Positions 33,893 to 43,043 of a stretch of DNA of 64,000 bases are shown one piece after another. The notes under the pieces are model-generated. The model saw only the letters and a program-made list of their open reading frames with translations. It did not search any database and was not told where the DNA came from. This DNA is from Massilia aurea (GTDB taxonomy: Bacteria > Pseudomonadota > Gammaproteobacteria > Burkholderiales > Burkholderiaceae_D): positions 682,001 through 746,000 of the forward strand of contig NZ_JACHBX010000001.1 in assembly GCF_014200505.1 (NCBI RefSeq), in the 5' to 3' direction. The translations under genes and the position numbers were made by a program. Within the stretch, counting starts at the first letter, position 1. Each line of letters starts with the position of its first letter.

Positions 33893-34981
33893 TCAAGAGC
33901 GCGTCGGTCGCTGCGCCAGCCACGCCCGCAGCCGCAGCTTGCCAACGATCCCGACCGGAAACCAGTAAATGGACAGGATGAACAGCAGCCCCAGCCACAG
34001 CATCCAGCGATCCGGGTGCAGGGCGGCGGCCAGCACAGGCACGCCGTCCAGTGCGGCAGCGCCGTGCGCCATCCAGTCTTTCAGATAGTTCTGGGCCAGG
34101 ATGAACAGTGTCGCGCCCACGACCGCGCCATACATCGTGCCCATGCCGCCGATCACGACGATCAGCAGGATGTCGGTCATGACCTCGAAGCCAAGCGACG
34201 TCTTTGGGCCGACGTAGCGCAGCCACAGCGCCATCAGGGCGCCGGCCAGGCTTGCCGTCAGCGCCGCCAGGACATTGGCCCAGATCCGGTACACCATCGT
34301 GCGGTAGCCAAGGGCTTCGGCGCGAAACGCGTTTTCGCGGATCGCCTGCAGCACCCGCCCGAACGGCGAATTGACCAGCCGCAGCAGGAACAGAAACAGC
34401 AGCAGGCAGCCGGAGAACACGACGTAATAGGTCAGCACCCGGCCATCGAGATGACGGCCGAACACCTCGTGCTCGACCAGCCGATAGGCAGGAGAAAGCA
34501 CGTGCGGCACGCTGAACGTGACGCCATCCTCGCCGCCGGTGAAGTCGGACAGTTGCGAGGCCAGCACGGCAAACGACGAGGCCACGGCCAGCGTGATCAT
34601 CGCGTAGAAGATGGCTTGCACGCGCAGCGCGAACAGCCCCACCACCAGCGCCAGGGCCAGCGCAAGCAGCAGCGCCAGGCCAAGGCCCGCCATGGCGACG
34701 CCCCAGGTCGGCTCATCGACGCGCGCCAGCGCCAGCCCGATGCCATACGCGCCGATTCCATAAAACATCGTATGGGCGAACGAGACGATGCCGGTATAAC
34801 CCAGCAGCAGGTCGTAGGACGCCACCAGCACGATGTAGACGCAGATCGTGGCCGCCGTGTTGAGTGGCCGCGCACCGGAGGTCAGGAACGGCGCCAGCGC
34901 GAGCCCGAGCACGATCACGACCAGCAGCGCCGTCAGGCTGCGGCTGCGCGGCAGGTCGCCCGATAACAGTTGGCGCAGCAT
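33893..34981 (-). CDS. livM: Branched-chain-type ABC transporter permease LivM
   Basis: Inner-membrane permease of the HAAT ABC importer class, 362 residues with 8-10 hydrophobic helices. Typical LivM motifs: YDLLLGYTGIVSFAHTMFYGIGAYG (about 55-80), TLAVASSFAVLASQ, GRVLQAIRENAFRAEALGYRT (the EAA-like loop contacting the ATPases, about 220-240) and LLIVVIGGMGTMYGAVVGA (about 290). Starts 2 bases after the livH stop. It is the last gene of the TonB-receptor/livK/livG/livF/livH/livM operon. Substrate unknown; HAAT systems take branched amino acids, urea, amides or short carboxylates. Confidence 0.9.
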   Translation of the reverse strand: MLRQLLSGDLPRSRSLTALLVVIVLGLALAPFLTSGARPLNTAATICVYIVLVASYDLLLGYTGIVSFAHTMFYGIGAYGIGLALARVDEPTWGVAMAGLGLALLLALALALVVGLFALRVQAIFYAMITLAVASSFAVLASQLSDFTGGEDGVTFSVPHVLSPAYRLVEHEVFGRHLDGRVLTYYVVFSGCLLLFLFLLRLVNSPFGRVLQAIRENAFRAEALGYRTMVYRIWANVLAALTASLAGALMALWLRYVGPKTSLGFEVMTDILLIVVIGGMGTMYGAVVGATLFILAQNYLKDWMAHGAAALDGVPVLAAALHPDRWMLWLGLLFILSIYWFPVGIVGKLRLRAWLAQRPTRS

Positions 34982-34983
34982 GG

Positions 34984-36006
34984 TCAGCCCCGTCCCGTCG
35001 CATACAGCCCGGCGGGCCGCCACAGCAGGACCGAGATCATCAGGACGATGCTCGACACCAGCGCGATCCCGGGCGCCAGGAAGCCCGCGTAATTGGCCAC
35101 CAGCGCGATGAGCAGCGCGCCGATGAAGCAGCCGCCGACCGACCCCAGGCCGCCGATGATGATGACGATGAACAGCATCACCATGATTTCGCCGCCCATC
35201 GCGGCCGTCAGCGTTTCCTTGTACAAGCCCCACATCACGCCGCCCAGGCCGGCAAGGCCTGCGCCGGCCGCGAACACCAGTATGAACAGGCGGCGGATGC
35301 GGTAGCCGAGCGCTTCGACCATCTCGCCATGTTCGACGCCGGCGCGCACCAGCAGGCCGATCTTCGTGCGGTTCAGGATCAGGTACATCGCGACGAATAC
35401 CACCAGGCCAATCGCCACCGCCACCAGGCGGTACTTGTCGATGGCCGCGTCGCCCAGCAGGAACGCACCGCGCAGGGCCGTGGGCAGCGGCACGGCGATC
35501 GTCGCGGCGCCCCAGACGACGTGAATCAGCTGCTCGGCCACGATCATGCCGCCCATCGTGACCAGGATCTGCTTGAGGTGCTGGCCGTAGACGGGCTGGA
35601 TGAGCAACCGTTCGAAGGCCCAGCCCAGCAGCGCCGTGACGAGCATGGCGACCACGATCGCCAGCGCCAGCACAGCCAGATTGCTGGGCAGGGAATCCAT
35701 CTCGAGCCAGTGGCGCAGCGGCAGCAGCACGAGCGTGGCCGAAAACGCGCCGACTGCGATGAATGCGCCATGGCCGAAATTGATCACGTTCATCAGCCCG
35801 AACACGAGGGTCAGCCCGCTGGCCATGATGAAGATCATCATGCCCATCGCGAGGCCCGCGACGGTGAGGGTGACCCAGGTGGACCAGCTGCCCACCAGCG
35901 GCAGGGTGGCCAGCATCAGCGCCGGCACCAGCAGCAGCGGCGCGATATCGCGGCGGGTGGCCGGCAGCTGGACGTCGGCCGATGGGACGGCGGGGGCGAG
36001 GGACAT
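34984..36006 (-). CDS. livH: Branched-chain-type ABC transporter permease LivH
   Basis: Second HAAT permease, 340 residues with 8 or more helices. Hallmarks: GLTLVFGLMNVINFGHGAFIAVGAF (about 64-88), GLLVRAGVEHGEMVEALGYRIRRLFILVFAAGAGLAGLGGVMWG (about 225-270) and VIIIGGLGSVGGCFIGALLIALVANY (about 285-312). AGGAA lies about 5 bases before the ATG at 36006. It is 8 bases after livF. The gene order K-G-F-H-M (ATPases before permeases) differs from the usual livKHMGF. Confidence 0.92.
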   Translation of the reverse strand: MSLAPAVPSADVQLPATRRDIAPLLLVPALMLATLPLVGSWSTWVTLTVAGLAMGMMIFIMASGLTLVFGLMNVINFGHGAFIAVGAFSATLVLLPLRHWLEMDSLPSNLAVLALAIVVAMLVTALLGWAFERLLIQPVYGQHLKQILVTMGGMIVAEQLIHVVWGAATIAVPLPTALRGAFLLGDAAIDKYRLVAVAIGLVVFVAMYLILNRTKIGLLVRAGVEHGEMVEALGYRIRRLFILVFAAGAGLAGLGGVMWGLYKETLTAAMGGEIMVMLFIVIIIGGLGSVGGCFIGALLIALVANYAGFLAPGIALVSSIVLMISVLLWRPAGLYATGRG

Positions 36007-36014
36007 GGGTGTTC

Positions 36015-36782
36015 CTAGGGTTGGGTGTCGAGGGACAGGCCGAGCAGGCGCTGTTGCAGCGCGGCGTCGCCCGCCAGCACGGCCATCGGGCCGGCATGCA
36101 CCACGCGGCCGCCATCCATCACGCTGGCCGTGTCGCCCAGCGCGCGCACGACGTGCACGTTCTGTTCGACCAGCAGGATCGTCGCGCCTTGCGCCTTCAG
36201 CTCGCGAAACGCCGCCATCAGGCTGTGCACGATGGCGGGTGCCAGGCCCTTGGTCGGCTCATCGACCAGCAGCAGCTTGCGCGGTTCGACGATGGCGCGC
36301 GCGATCGCCACCATCTGCTTCTGGCCACCGGACAGGTTCCCGGCCGGGCGGTGCCAGAACATGCGCAGCGCCGGAAAAAAGCCGCAGATCCAGTCGACAC
36401 GCGCGGCGTCGAGCGGGCCGTCACGCGCGGCCAGCACCAGGTTTTCGCGCACTGTCAGGTCGGAAAACACGGCCATGTTCTCGGGCACGTACGCAATGCC
36501 GGCGCGCGCGATGTCCGATGTGGCCAGCCGGGTGATGTCGCGGCCATCGAAGTGGATGCTGCCACTGCTGGCGCGCCACAGGCCCATGATCGTGCGCAGC
36601 GTTGTCGTCTTGCCGGCGCCGTTGCGCCCCAGCAGGACGGCCAGTTCGCCGCGCGCCACCTGCAGGTCGACACCGTGCAGGATGTGGTACTGGCCGATGT
36701 GCGTGTGCACGCCGGTCAGGCGCAGCAGCGGCTGGCGCGTCGCCGGATCAGGCGCGAGCATGTTCGGTGTCGGACGTTCCAA
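36015..36782 (-). CDS. livF: Branched-chain-type ABC transporter ATPase LivF
   Basis: Cytoplasmic ATPase subunit. Walker A GRNGAGKTT (about 50), Q-loop near VPENMAVFSDLTVREN, signature LSGGQKQMV, Walker B LLLVDEPTKGLAP, and a switch His near LVEQNVHVV. I start at the TTG at 36782 because a perfect AGGAGG (36789-36794) sits 6 bases upstream; the ATG at 36761 (MLAPDPATRQP) has no ribosome site and would drop 7 residues. The start lies 35 bases inside livG, so translation is likely coupled. Confidence 0.9.
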   Translation of the reverse strand: MERPTPNMLAPDPATRQPLLRLTGVHTHIGQYHILHGVDLQVARGELAVLLGRNGAGKTTTLRTIMGLWRASSGSIHFDGRDITRLATSDIARAGIAYVPENMAVFSDLTVRENLVLAARDGPLDAARVDWICGFFPALRMFWHRPAGNLSGGQKQMVAIARAIVEPRKLLLVDEPTKGLAPAIVHSLMAAFRELKAQGATILLVEQNVHVVRALGDTASVMDGGRVVHAGPMAVLAGDAALQQRLLGLSLDTQP

Positions 36783-37548
36783 GATAAGCCTCCTGAACGA
36801 TGGCAGATGCCATGACCTCGCGCGGTTCGCCATCGGCCACCAGCACGCCGTTGTGCAGCACGACGATGCGGTCGGCCAGCTGGCGCACGACGTCCATCTT
36901 GTGCTCGACCAGCAAGATGGTGCGGGCGGCGTCGCCCTTGACTTCGCGGATCAGGTCGAGCACGACCGGCACGTCGTCGGCGCTCATGCCGGCGGTGGGT
37001 TCGTCGAACATCATGACGGACGGCTGCAGCGCCAGCAGGATCGCGACTTCGAGCTTGCGCTGGTCGCCGTGCGACAGCGCGCCCACCAGCATGTCGCGCC
37101 GCGCCGCCAGCGCCACGCGCCCGAGGTAATAGTCGGCGCGTTCGATAAGGTCGCGGTGGCTTGACCAGACCGACAGGAAGTCCAGGCCAATGCCGGCGCG
37201 GCTCTGCACCGCCAGGCGCACGTTCTCGATCACTGACAGCAACGGGAACAGGTTGGTGAGCTGGAAGGCGCGGCCGATGCCAAGACGCGTACGGCGCGCG
37301 GCGCCCAGGCGCGTGATGTCGCGGCCATGCAGGTGCACGCTGCCGGCGCTCGCGCGCAACTGGCCCGAGATCAGGTTGAACCACGTGGTCTTGCCGGCGC
37401 CGTTGGGCCCGACGATGACGGTGAGCGTACCCGGAAAAAAATCGGCCGTGACGGCGTTGACGGCAACGTGCCCGCCGAAGCGGATCGTCAGGCCGCGCGT
37501 GGACAGGGACGGCGCAGCGCGTTCGCTGGCGGCAGCCATGTCAGCCAT
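36748..37548 (-). CDS. livG: Branched-chain-type ABC transporter ATPase LivG
   Basis: Partner ATPase of LivF. N-terminal LSTRGLTIRFGGHVAVNAVTADFFPGTLTVIVGPNGAGKTTWFNLISG (Walker A, about 48), then GIGRAFQLTNLFPLLSVIENV (Q-loop), the family variant signature LSHGDQRKLEVA, and Walker B VMMFDEPTAGMS. The His switch is in LLVEHKMDVV. Two in-frame starts, ATG 37548 and ATG 37539, are 3 codons apart; the first is 1 base after the livK stop. Together with LivF, H, M and K it forms a full importer. Confidence 0.92.
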   Translation of the reverse strand: MADMAAASERAAPSLSTRGLTIRFGGHVAVNAVTADFFPGTLTVIVGPNGAGKTTWFNLISGQLRASAGSVHLHGRDITRLGAARRTRLGIGRAFQLTNLFPLLSVIENVRLAVQSRAGIGLDFLSVWSSHRDLIERADYYLGRVALAARRDMLVGALSHGDQRKLEVAILLALQPSVMMFDEPTAGMSADDVPVVLDLIREVKGDAARTILLVEHKMDVVRQLADRIVVLHNGVLVADGEPREVMASAIVQEAYLGTSDTEHARA

Positions 37549-37549
37549 G

Positions 37550-38752
37550 TCAGCGCTTGTTCCGCACCGGCAGCGGCATCTCGTCGGCCGGGATGTCGCG
37601 CACCAGTTCGAGCAAATCCCATTCGTTCTTCTGGTCCTTCTTGATGCGGAAGTGGTACATCGGCTGGATCGCCTGGTGGTCTTCCTTGCGAAAGACCATG
37701 GCGCCCTTCGGCGTCCCGAAGTGCATGCCTTCCATCGCGGCGGCCATCTTGTCGCCATCACCGTCCGGTACCTTGCTCAGCGCCGTCACGACCGCGCTGG
37801 CGGCGGCCATCCCACCGGCCGTGAACATGTCGGGCGGGGTCTTGTAGCGCTTCGTGTGCTCTGCCACCAGCCAGTCGTTCATCGGATTTCTCGGAAAACC
37901 GTAGTAGTAATAGATGGTGCCTTCGGTGCCGGCATGGGCTTTCCAGGTCTGCATCACGGGCAGGATATTGCCGCCCGGGGCCAGCGCGATGCCGTAGCGT
38001 TCGGGTTTCATGGCGGCGATCTTGTTCATCGGACTCGGGCCGGCCCAGACGATGGCCAGCACGCGCGGCTGCGGCTTGTCTTTCAGGGCATCGAACAGGC
38101 GCTGCGCCGATGCCGTGAAGTCGGTCGTCGCGAGCGGCGCGTATTCTTCATGGACGACGCTGGCCTTGCTGCCGGTGGCGATCAAGGCTTCCTTGCCGGC
38201 CTTGATCGCATCGCGCCCGAACGCATAATCCTGGGTCAGGAAACCCACGCTGCCGCTTTTCAGGGTGCTGGCGGCGGCCAGCGCATCCTGCATCGAACTG
38301 CGCGCGGTGCGAAAGATGTACTTGTTCCACTTGTCGCCCGTGATCGCATCGGCCACGGCCGGCTCGATGATCAGGATTTTTTTATACTCCTTCGCCACCG
38401 GCAGCATGGCCAGCGCCGAGGCGGACGAGGTGGTGCCGACCGCAATGTCGACGCGGTCGTCGCCATACGCTTCGGCCAGCAGCGTACGGCCCAGATCGGG
38501 TTTACTCTGGTCATCCTTGACGATGACCTTGATGGCGCGGCCATTGATGGTCATCCTGCCCCTGGTCAGGTACTCGAGGCCCAGCATGAAGCCGCTCTCG
38601 GTCTCGCGCGCGTAGGTTTCAAGTGCGCCCGTCTTGCCGGCGATGAGGGCAACTTTAAAGTCCTTGCCCTGTGCACCTGCGTGGGGCGCGGCGCCCAGGG
38701 CACATGCGGCCAGCAGCAGCGGCAGGGCGAACGATCTGATCGAATGGCGCAT
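37550..38752 (-). CDS. livK: ABC transporter periplasmic substrate-binding protein (LivK-type)
   Basis: Periplasmic receptor of the importer, 400 residues with a signal peptide (about 1-28, ending AGA-Q). Peripla_BP_6-type fold: KVALIAGKTGALETYARETESGFMLGLEYLTRG, VIVKDDQSKPDLGRTLLAEAYGDDRVDIAVGTTSSASALAMLPVAKEYKKILI, and VGFLTQDYAFGRDAIKAG. This is the amino-acid/amide branch, but binding-site residues do not let me name the ligand. GAGGAG precedes the ATG at 38752. It begins 20 bases after the TonB-receptor stop, so outer- and inner-membrane uptake proteins share one operon. Confidence 0.9.
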   Translation of the reverse strand: MRHSIRSFALPLLLAACALGAAPHAGAQGKDFKVALIAGKTGALETYARETESGFMLGLEYLTRGRMTINGRAIKVIVKDDQSKPDLGRTLLAEAYGDDRVDIAVGTTSSASALAMLPVAKEYKKILIIEPAVADAITGDKWNKYIFRTARSSMQDALAAASTLKSGSVGFLTQDYAFGRDAIKAGKEALIATGSKASVVHEEYAPLATTDFTASAQRLFDALKDKPQPRVLAIVWAGPSPMNKIAAMKPERYGIALAPGGNILPVMQTWKAHAGTEGTIYYYYGFPRNPMNDWLVAEHTKRYKTPPDMFTAGGMAAASAVVTALSKVPDGDGDKMAAAMEGMHFGTPKGAMVFRKEDHQAIQPMYHFRIKKDQKNEWDLLELVRDIPADEMPLPVRNKR

Positions 38753-38772
38753 GCGGTCTCCTCGAGATGTTT

Positions 38773-41055
38773 TTAGAAGCGCAGTTCGATCGTCGCCGAC
38801 ACCGTGCGCGGGTTGCCGTAGAAAGCCGTCAGCGTGCCTTCGTTGCCCAGCGTCGGGAACAGGTAGCCGGCCGTTTTATAGTGTTCGTCCCCCAGGTTCT
38901 TGCCGTGCAGGCCGGCGCGTACCTTGCCATCGGCGCGGGTCCAGACGATGCTCGCGTCCCAGATCCTGTACGAGTCCTGGTCGAGGATCGATGGGGTTTC
39001 GAACTGGCTGGTGGCGCCCTTGTATGCATAGCTGCCGATCAGCGAGACACGCCCGTTGTGGCCCATGACTGGCAGCGGGATGTCGTAATTGGCGCGCAGG
39101 TTGGCCGAATTCTTCGGCGTGTTCTGGAACGTGCGCTGGCTGGCCACATTGACATTGGCCACGATGTATTCCCGGTAGCTGGCGTCGATGTAGCTGTACA
39201 TCCCGGCGACCATGAAGTTGGGCGTGAGGTTGGCGACGGCTTCGAGTTCGACGCCCTTGATCCGTGCCTTGCCGGCGTTGGTGGTCACGCCGGCGAAGCT
39301 GTCGTCGCGCCCGTCGCCGTTGGTGTCGATGGCGATCGAGCCCGGGATCTGCACGTCCTGGTAATCGCTGTGGAACATGGCCAGGTTGGTCGTGATGCGC
39401 CCGCCATGGAAGGCCGACTTGAGACCCAGTTCGGTCGTCTCGATCGTTTCCGGCGCATAGCCGGCGCGCGCGGTGGCGATCGGGAGCCGCGTGCCGACCA
39501 CGTTCACGCGCGGATCGAACCCGCCGCCCTTGAAGCCTTCGGAATACGACGCGTACAGGTTGTGGGCATCGTTCATCTTCCAGCTCAGTGCCACGCGCGG
39601 CGTGAATTTCTTGTCCTTGCGCTCGAGCAGGCCGCCGCGCAGATCGGTATCGGTGCGAAATAGAATCGCGTTTGGATTGCCCATCCGGGGCGAGCCGGCT
39701 AGCCCGAAATAAATCTGGCGCAGCACATCGGCTTCGCGCTGGTCGACCGTGTAGCGCCCGCCCAGCGACAGGCTCAGGCCCTCGGCGAGCGTATAGCTGC
39801 CGTCAAAGTAAGCGGCCCAGGCCTTCGTGTCGATGTCGCCCAGCGTGAAGGTCGACGTGGGCACCGCGCCGGCCAGGATGGTGTCGAACTGGTTGAAGGC
39901 GTTGGCGTCCATGTAGTACACGCCGGCCACGCCCTGCAGGCGCGCGCCGCTGTAGGTTGCTTGCAGCTCCTGGCTGAACTGGCGGTTGGTGTACAGCGCC
40001 GGCACTTCCATGTCGACGACGGGCAGGGCGTCGAAGTCGATCGGCGCCCATGACTTGTCGCGGCGCGCGGCCGTGATCGATTTCAGGCGCCACGCGCTGT
40101 CGACGGTGTACTCGACCGTGACCGAGCCGCCGTACGAGCGCACTTCCTGGTCGCGGCCCAGCACTTTGGTGAGGTTGCCGCGCGTGTCGAACACGTCGTC
40201 CAGGATGGGCGCGCGGCTGGTGCGCCCGACGATCAGACGATGGCCATTCTTGGGGTTGGAATCGTCCTGCGTGAAGTCGCCGGCAAGGCGGACGAACAGG
40301 TCCTGGTTCGGCACGAGTTCAATTGAGACCCTGCCGGCGGTGACGTCCTTGTCGTAGTTGCCCTTGCCGGTGGTCAGGTTGTCGCCAAAGCCGTCGCGCG
40401 TGAAGCGCGCGAATGTGCCGCTAATGCGCGCGGTGTCGGTCAGCGGCGTGCTGGCCGTGAGCACGCCGTCTCGCTGGCCGTAGTCGCCTAGCGTGGCGCG
40501 CACGCGCACGTCGCGCTGGGGGCCAAGCTTGCGCGTGACGTACTTGAGCGCGCCGCCGATCGTGTTGCGGCCGTACAGTGTGCCCTGCGGGCCGCGCAGC
40601 ACCTCGATGCGCTCGACATCATAGATGTCGGCCACGGCAGCCTGTGGCCGGGCCAGATAAATGTCATCGACATAGATGCCCACGCCCGACTCGAAGCCGG
40701 CCAGCGGGTCGGCCTGGCCGACACCGCGGATGAACGCCGTGAGCGTGCTGTTGGTGGCGCGCGACGCCTTGAGCGTCGTGTTGGGCAGCGACAGCGCCAG
40801 GGCAGTCACATCGGGCAGCGCCTGCTTCGAGAGCTGGTCGGCCGAGAATGCGGTGACCGACACCGGCACATCCTGCAGCGACTCTTCGCGCCGGCGCGCG
40901 GTGACGACCACCCTGGACATGTTGTCGTCGGTAGTCGCCGCAGCCGGGGCGCCCGTCGCTTCCTGGGCATGGACGGCGCCGATGGCGCCGCTGCACGCGG
41001 CCAGCAGGGCGCACGTGGACGGATGCAGCAGCTTCATCTTTCTGATCGGACGCAT
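38773..41055 (-). CDS. TonB-dependent outer-membrane receptor
   Basis: TonB-gated outer-membrane receptor, 760 residues. Signal peptide (about 1-30, ending VHA), then VVVTARRREESLQDVPVSVTAFSADQL as TonB-box/plug start (about 49), plug (about 60-170, with IRGVG, RIEVLRGPQGTLYGRNTIGGALKYVTR) and a 22-strand barrel ending ...TVSATIELRF with the terminal Phe. This subclass is common in sphingomonad-like and Massilia-like bacteria and often serves aromatic or lipid-derived substrates rather than siderophores. AAGGAG sets the start at 41055. It is the first gene of the liv-type operon and divergent from an MdcR-like LysR gene. Confidence 0.93.
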   Translation of the reverse strand: MRPIRKMKLLHPSTCALLAACSGAIGAVHAQEATGAPAAATTDDNMSRVVVTARRREESLQDVPVSVTAFSADQLSKQALPDVTALALSLPNTTLKASRATNSTLTAFIRGVGQADPLAGFESGVGIYVDDIYLARPQAAVADIYDVERIEVLRGPQGTLYGRNTIGGALKYVTRKLGPQRDVRVRATLGDYGQRDGVLTASTPLTDTARISGTFARFTRDGFGDNLTTGKGNYDKDVTAGRVSIELVPNQDLFVRLAGDFTQDDSNPKNGHRLIVGRTSRAPILDDVFDTRGNLTKVLGRDQEVRSYGGSVTVEYTVDSAWRLKSITAARRDKSWAPIDFDALPVVDMEVPALYTNRQFSQELQATYSGARLQGVAGVYYMDANAFNQFDTILAGAVPTSTFTLGDIDTKAWAAYFDGSYTLAEGLSLSLGGRYTVDQREADVLRQIYFGLAGSPRMGNPNAILFRTDTDLRGGLLERKDKKFTPRVALSWKMNDAHNLYASYSEGFKGGGFDPRVNVVGTRLPIATARAGYAPETIETTELGLKSAFHGGRITTNLAMFHSDYQDVQIPGSIAIDTNGDGRDDSFAGVTTNAGKARIKGVELEAVANLTPNFMVAGMYSYIDASYREYIVANVNVASQRTFQNTPKNSANLRANYDIPLPVMGHNGRVSLIGSYAYKGATSQFETPSILDQDSYRIWDASIVWTRADGKVRAGLHGKNLGDEHYKTAGYLFPTLGNEGTLTAFYGNPRTVSATIELRF

Positions 41056-41181
41056 GGATGTCTCCTTATTGTTCGTCGCCACGGTGGATGTGTCGCTCAA
41101 AGGGGGAATGTGCCCGAGCGCACCATGCGTCACCTTGCGCATCAACAAGCGCTCCCATGAATACGCAGTTCGAATGGCGGC

Positions 41182-41216
41182 GTTGCAACAGATGGTCGAA
41201 CGCATGCGCGTTGCAT
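41182..41216. promoter_or_regulatory. Candidate LysR-type binding site in divergent region
   Basis: Inside the 247-base gap between the TonB-receptor and lysR genes, GTTGCAAC (41182-41189) and ATGC-gcgtt-GCAT (41204-41216) share a TTGCA/GCAT half-site. LysR regulators usually bind such interrupted palindromes in a shared divergent promoter. Binding is inferred. Confidence 0.35.
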
Positions 41217-41302
41217 CACCAAGCGTGCCGGTGCCTGGCGATTGAGGCCCCGTGTGGGCGGTTGATGTATCCTCGTCGTGTATCCATTTCACGAGGGCCC
41301 CC

Positions 41303-42223
41303 ATGCGCAGCCAGATCAGCGACGACATCACTTTCCGCAAACTCGAGATCCTGCTGGCGTACATGGAAGGCGGCAATCTGAACGCCGCCGCCCGCATGCT
41401 CGACATCAGCGCCGTGAGCGTGCATCGCGCGCTGCATTCGCTGGAAGATGGAATGAGTTGTCAGCTGTTCAGTCTGCAGGGCCGCAACCTGATTCCCAAC
41501 GACGCCGCGCAGGTGCTGGCGGACGTGAGCCGCGACGTGGTGCGGCTGATGGCGGACGGCATTGCAGCGACGCGCTCGGCCGCCGGTTATTCAGCTGATC
41601 ATCTCAAGATCGGCTCGCTGTATTCGCTGACGACCGGCACGATCCCCGATGTCATCATCGGCATCAAGCTGCGCAAGCAGGAACTCGAAACCGAACTGGT
41701 GCTGGGTTCGAACGCGGATCTGCTGCACAAGCTCAAGCAGAATGCGATCGATGCAGCGCTGATGGCGGTGCCCGAACCCGATCCGGACATCGAATCGATC
41801 GCGCTGTTCGAGGACGAGATATTCTTTGCAGCGCCGGCCGGTTCGCCCTATGCGGGGATGGCCGAAGTCGATCTGCGCGCCTGCGCGGACGAAAAGTTCG
41901 TCTGCCTGAAGGATGGCTTCGTGACCTTCAACGGGTTCCAGGAAGCGTTCCGCATCGCCGGGTATGCGCCGAGCATCGTCACGCGCGTGGGCGATATCTT
42001 CTCGCTGATGAACCTGGTGGGGGCGGGGATTGGCTACACGCTGCTGCCTGGCCGTGTGCGCCATGCATTTGGCGACAAGGTCCAGCTGATCCCGTTGAAG
42101 AACGACTATCTGATGCGCCAGACGATCGGTCTGAGTTTCCTGCGCGTGCGCGAGCGGGATCCTAACCTGCTGGCGCTGGCAGCGGTGTGCCGGATGCTGA
42201 AACACCGTACGCCAGCGGGCTGA
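41303..42223 (+). CDS. LysR-family regulator, MdcR-like
   Basis: LysR-type transcriptional regulator, 306 residues. Helix-turn-helix about residues 9-66 (TFRKLEILLAYMEGGNLNAAARMLDISAVSVHRALHSLEDGM); effector domain about 95-295 (LKIGSLYSL, FEDEIFFAAP, DIFSLMNLVGAGIGYTLLPGRV). The N-terminal pattern and effector-domain phrases resemble MdcR, the malonate-utilisation regulator, from memory; no comparison was run. It is divergent from the TonB-receptor/liv operon and lies 3.6 kb before the matC-mdc operon, so it could control either or both. Start ATG 41303. Confidence 0.85.
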   Translation: MRSQISDDITFRKLEILLAYMEGGNLNAAARMLDISAVSVHRALHSLEDGMSCQLFSLQGRNLIPNDAAQVLADVSRDVVRLMADGIAATRSAAGYSADHLKIGSLYSLTTGTIPDVIIGIKLRKQELETELVLGSNADLLHKLKQNAIDAALMAVPEPDPDIESIALFEDEIFFAAPAGSPYAGMAEVDLRACADEKFVCLKDGFVTFNGFQEAFRIAGYAPSIVTRVGDIFSLMNLVGAGIGYTLLPGRVRHAFGDKVQLIPLKNDYLMRQTIGLSFLRVRERDPNLLALAAVCRMLKHRTPAG

Positions 42224-42261
42224 GCACGCTGGTGCCGGTATGGATCAGCGCCCAACCATCC

Positions 42262-42903
42262 TTACGACCGCTTCAACTGGTTGATCACGCTGGCGACCTT
42301 CGTGGTGATCATGTCGACCGCCGGATTGTTCGCTCCGTGCGGGATGATGACATCGGCGTTGCGCTTGGTCGGCTCGATGAACTGCTTGTGCATCGGGCGC
42401 ACGGTGTCCAGGTACTGGCTGATGACGCTTTCCACCGAGCGGCCCCGTTCCGTGATATCGCGCTGCATGCGGCGGATGAAGCGGATGTCGGACGCCGTAT
42501 CGACAAAGATCTTCAGCGACATCATGTCGCACAAGGCCGGGTCATACAGGGCAAACAGGCCTTCGATGACGATCACCGGGGCGGGCTTGACCCGAATGGT
42601 GCGGTCGGAGCGGTTGTGCAGCGTGAAGTCGTACTCGGGCATGTCGATCGATTCGCCCCGGCGCAGCGCCTGGACGTGCTGCACCAGCAGCGACCACTCG
42701 AACGCCTGCGGATGGTCGTAATTCTGCTGGGTGCGCACTTCAGGGCTGAGATGCGTCTGGTCGCAGTAATAATCATCCTGCATCACGACCGAGACCATCT
42801 CGGTGCCGAATGTGGACAGCACTTGCCTGGACACCGTGGACTTGCCACTGCCGCTACCGCCCGCGACGCCAATAATAAACGGTTGAAAAGGAAAACTGAG
42901 CAT
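42262..42903 (-). CDS. udk: Uridine kinase
   Basis: Phosphorylates uridine and cytidine to UMP and CMP for pyrimidine salvage. At 213 residues it matches Udk. P-loop GGSGSGKST (about 15-23), DDYYCDQTHLSPEVR (about 43), NYDHPQAFEWSLLVQHVQAL and VIVIEGLFALYDPALCDMM (about 110) are all characteristic. It is divergent from the ADP-ribosylglycohydrolase gene across 140 bases, and convergent with the lysR gene. No unusual feature. Confidence 0.94.
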   Translation of the reverse strand: MLSFPFQPFIIGVAGGSGSGKSTVSRQVLSTFGTEMVSVVMQDDYYCDQTHLSPEVRTQQNYDHPQAFEWSLLVQHVQALRRGESIDMPEYDFTLHNRSDRTIRVKPAPVIVIEGLFALYDPALCDMMSLKIFVDTASDIRFIRRMQRDITERGRSVESVISQYLDTVRPMHKQFIEPTKRNADVIIPHGANNPAVDMITTKVASVINQLKRS

Positions 42904-43043
42904 GCCGAATGATACCGGATTCGGGACCGGACCGACAGGTCACCGGCGACACGACCGGTCGCAGATGTCGCGTCGGTGCTACCGGGAAAACACCAAAAAA
43001 TGACGACGTTTCTGTCAGAATCATCGTGATTAAGGAGATTGTC

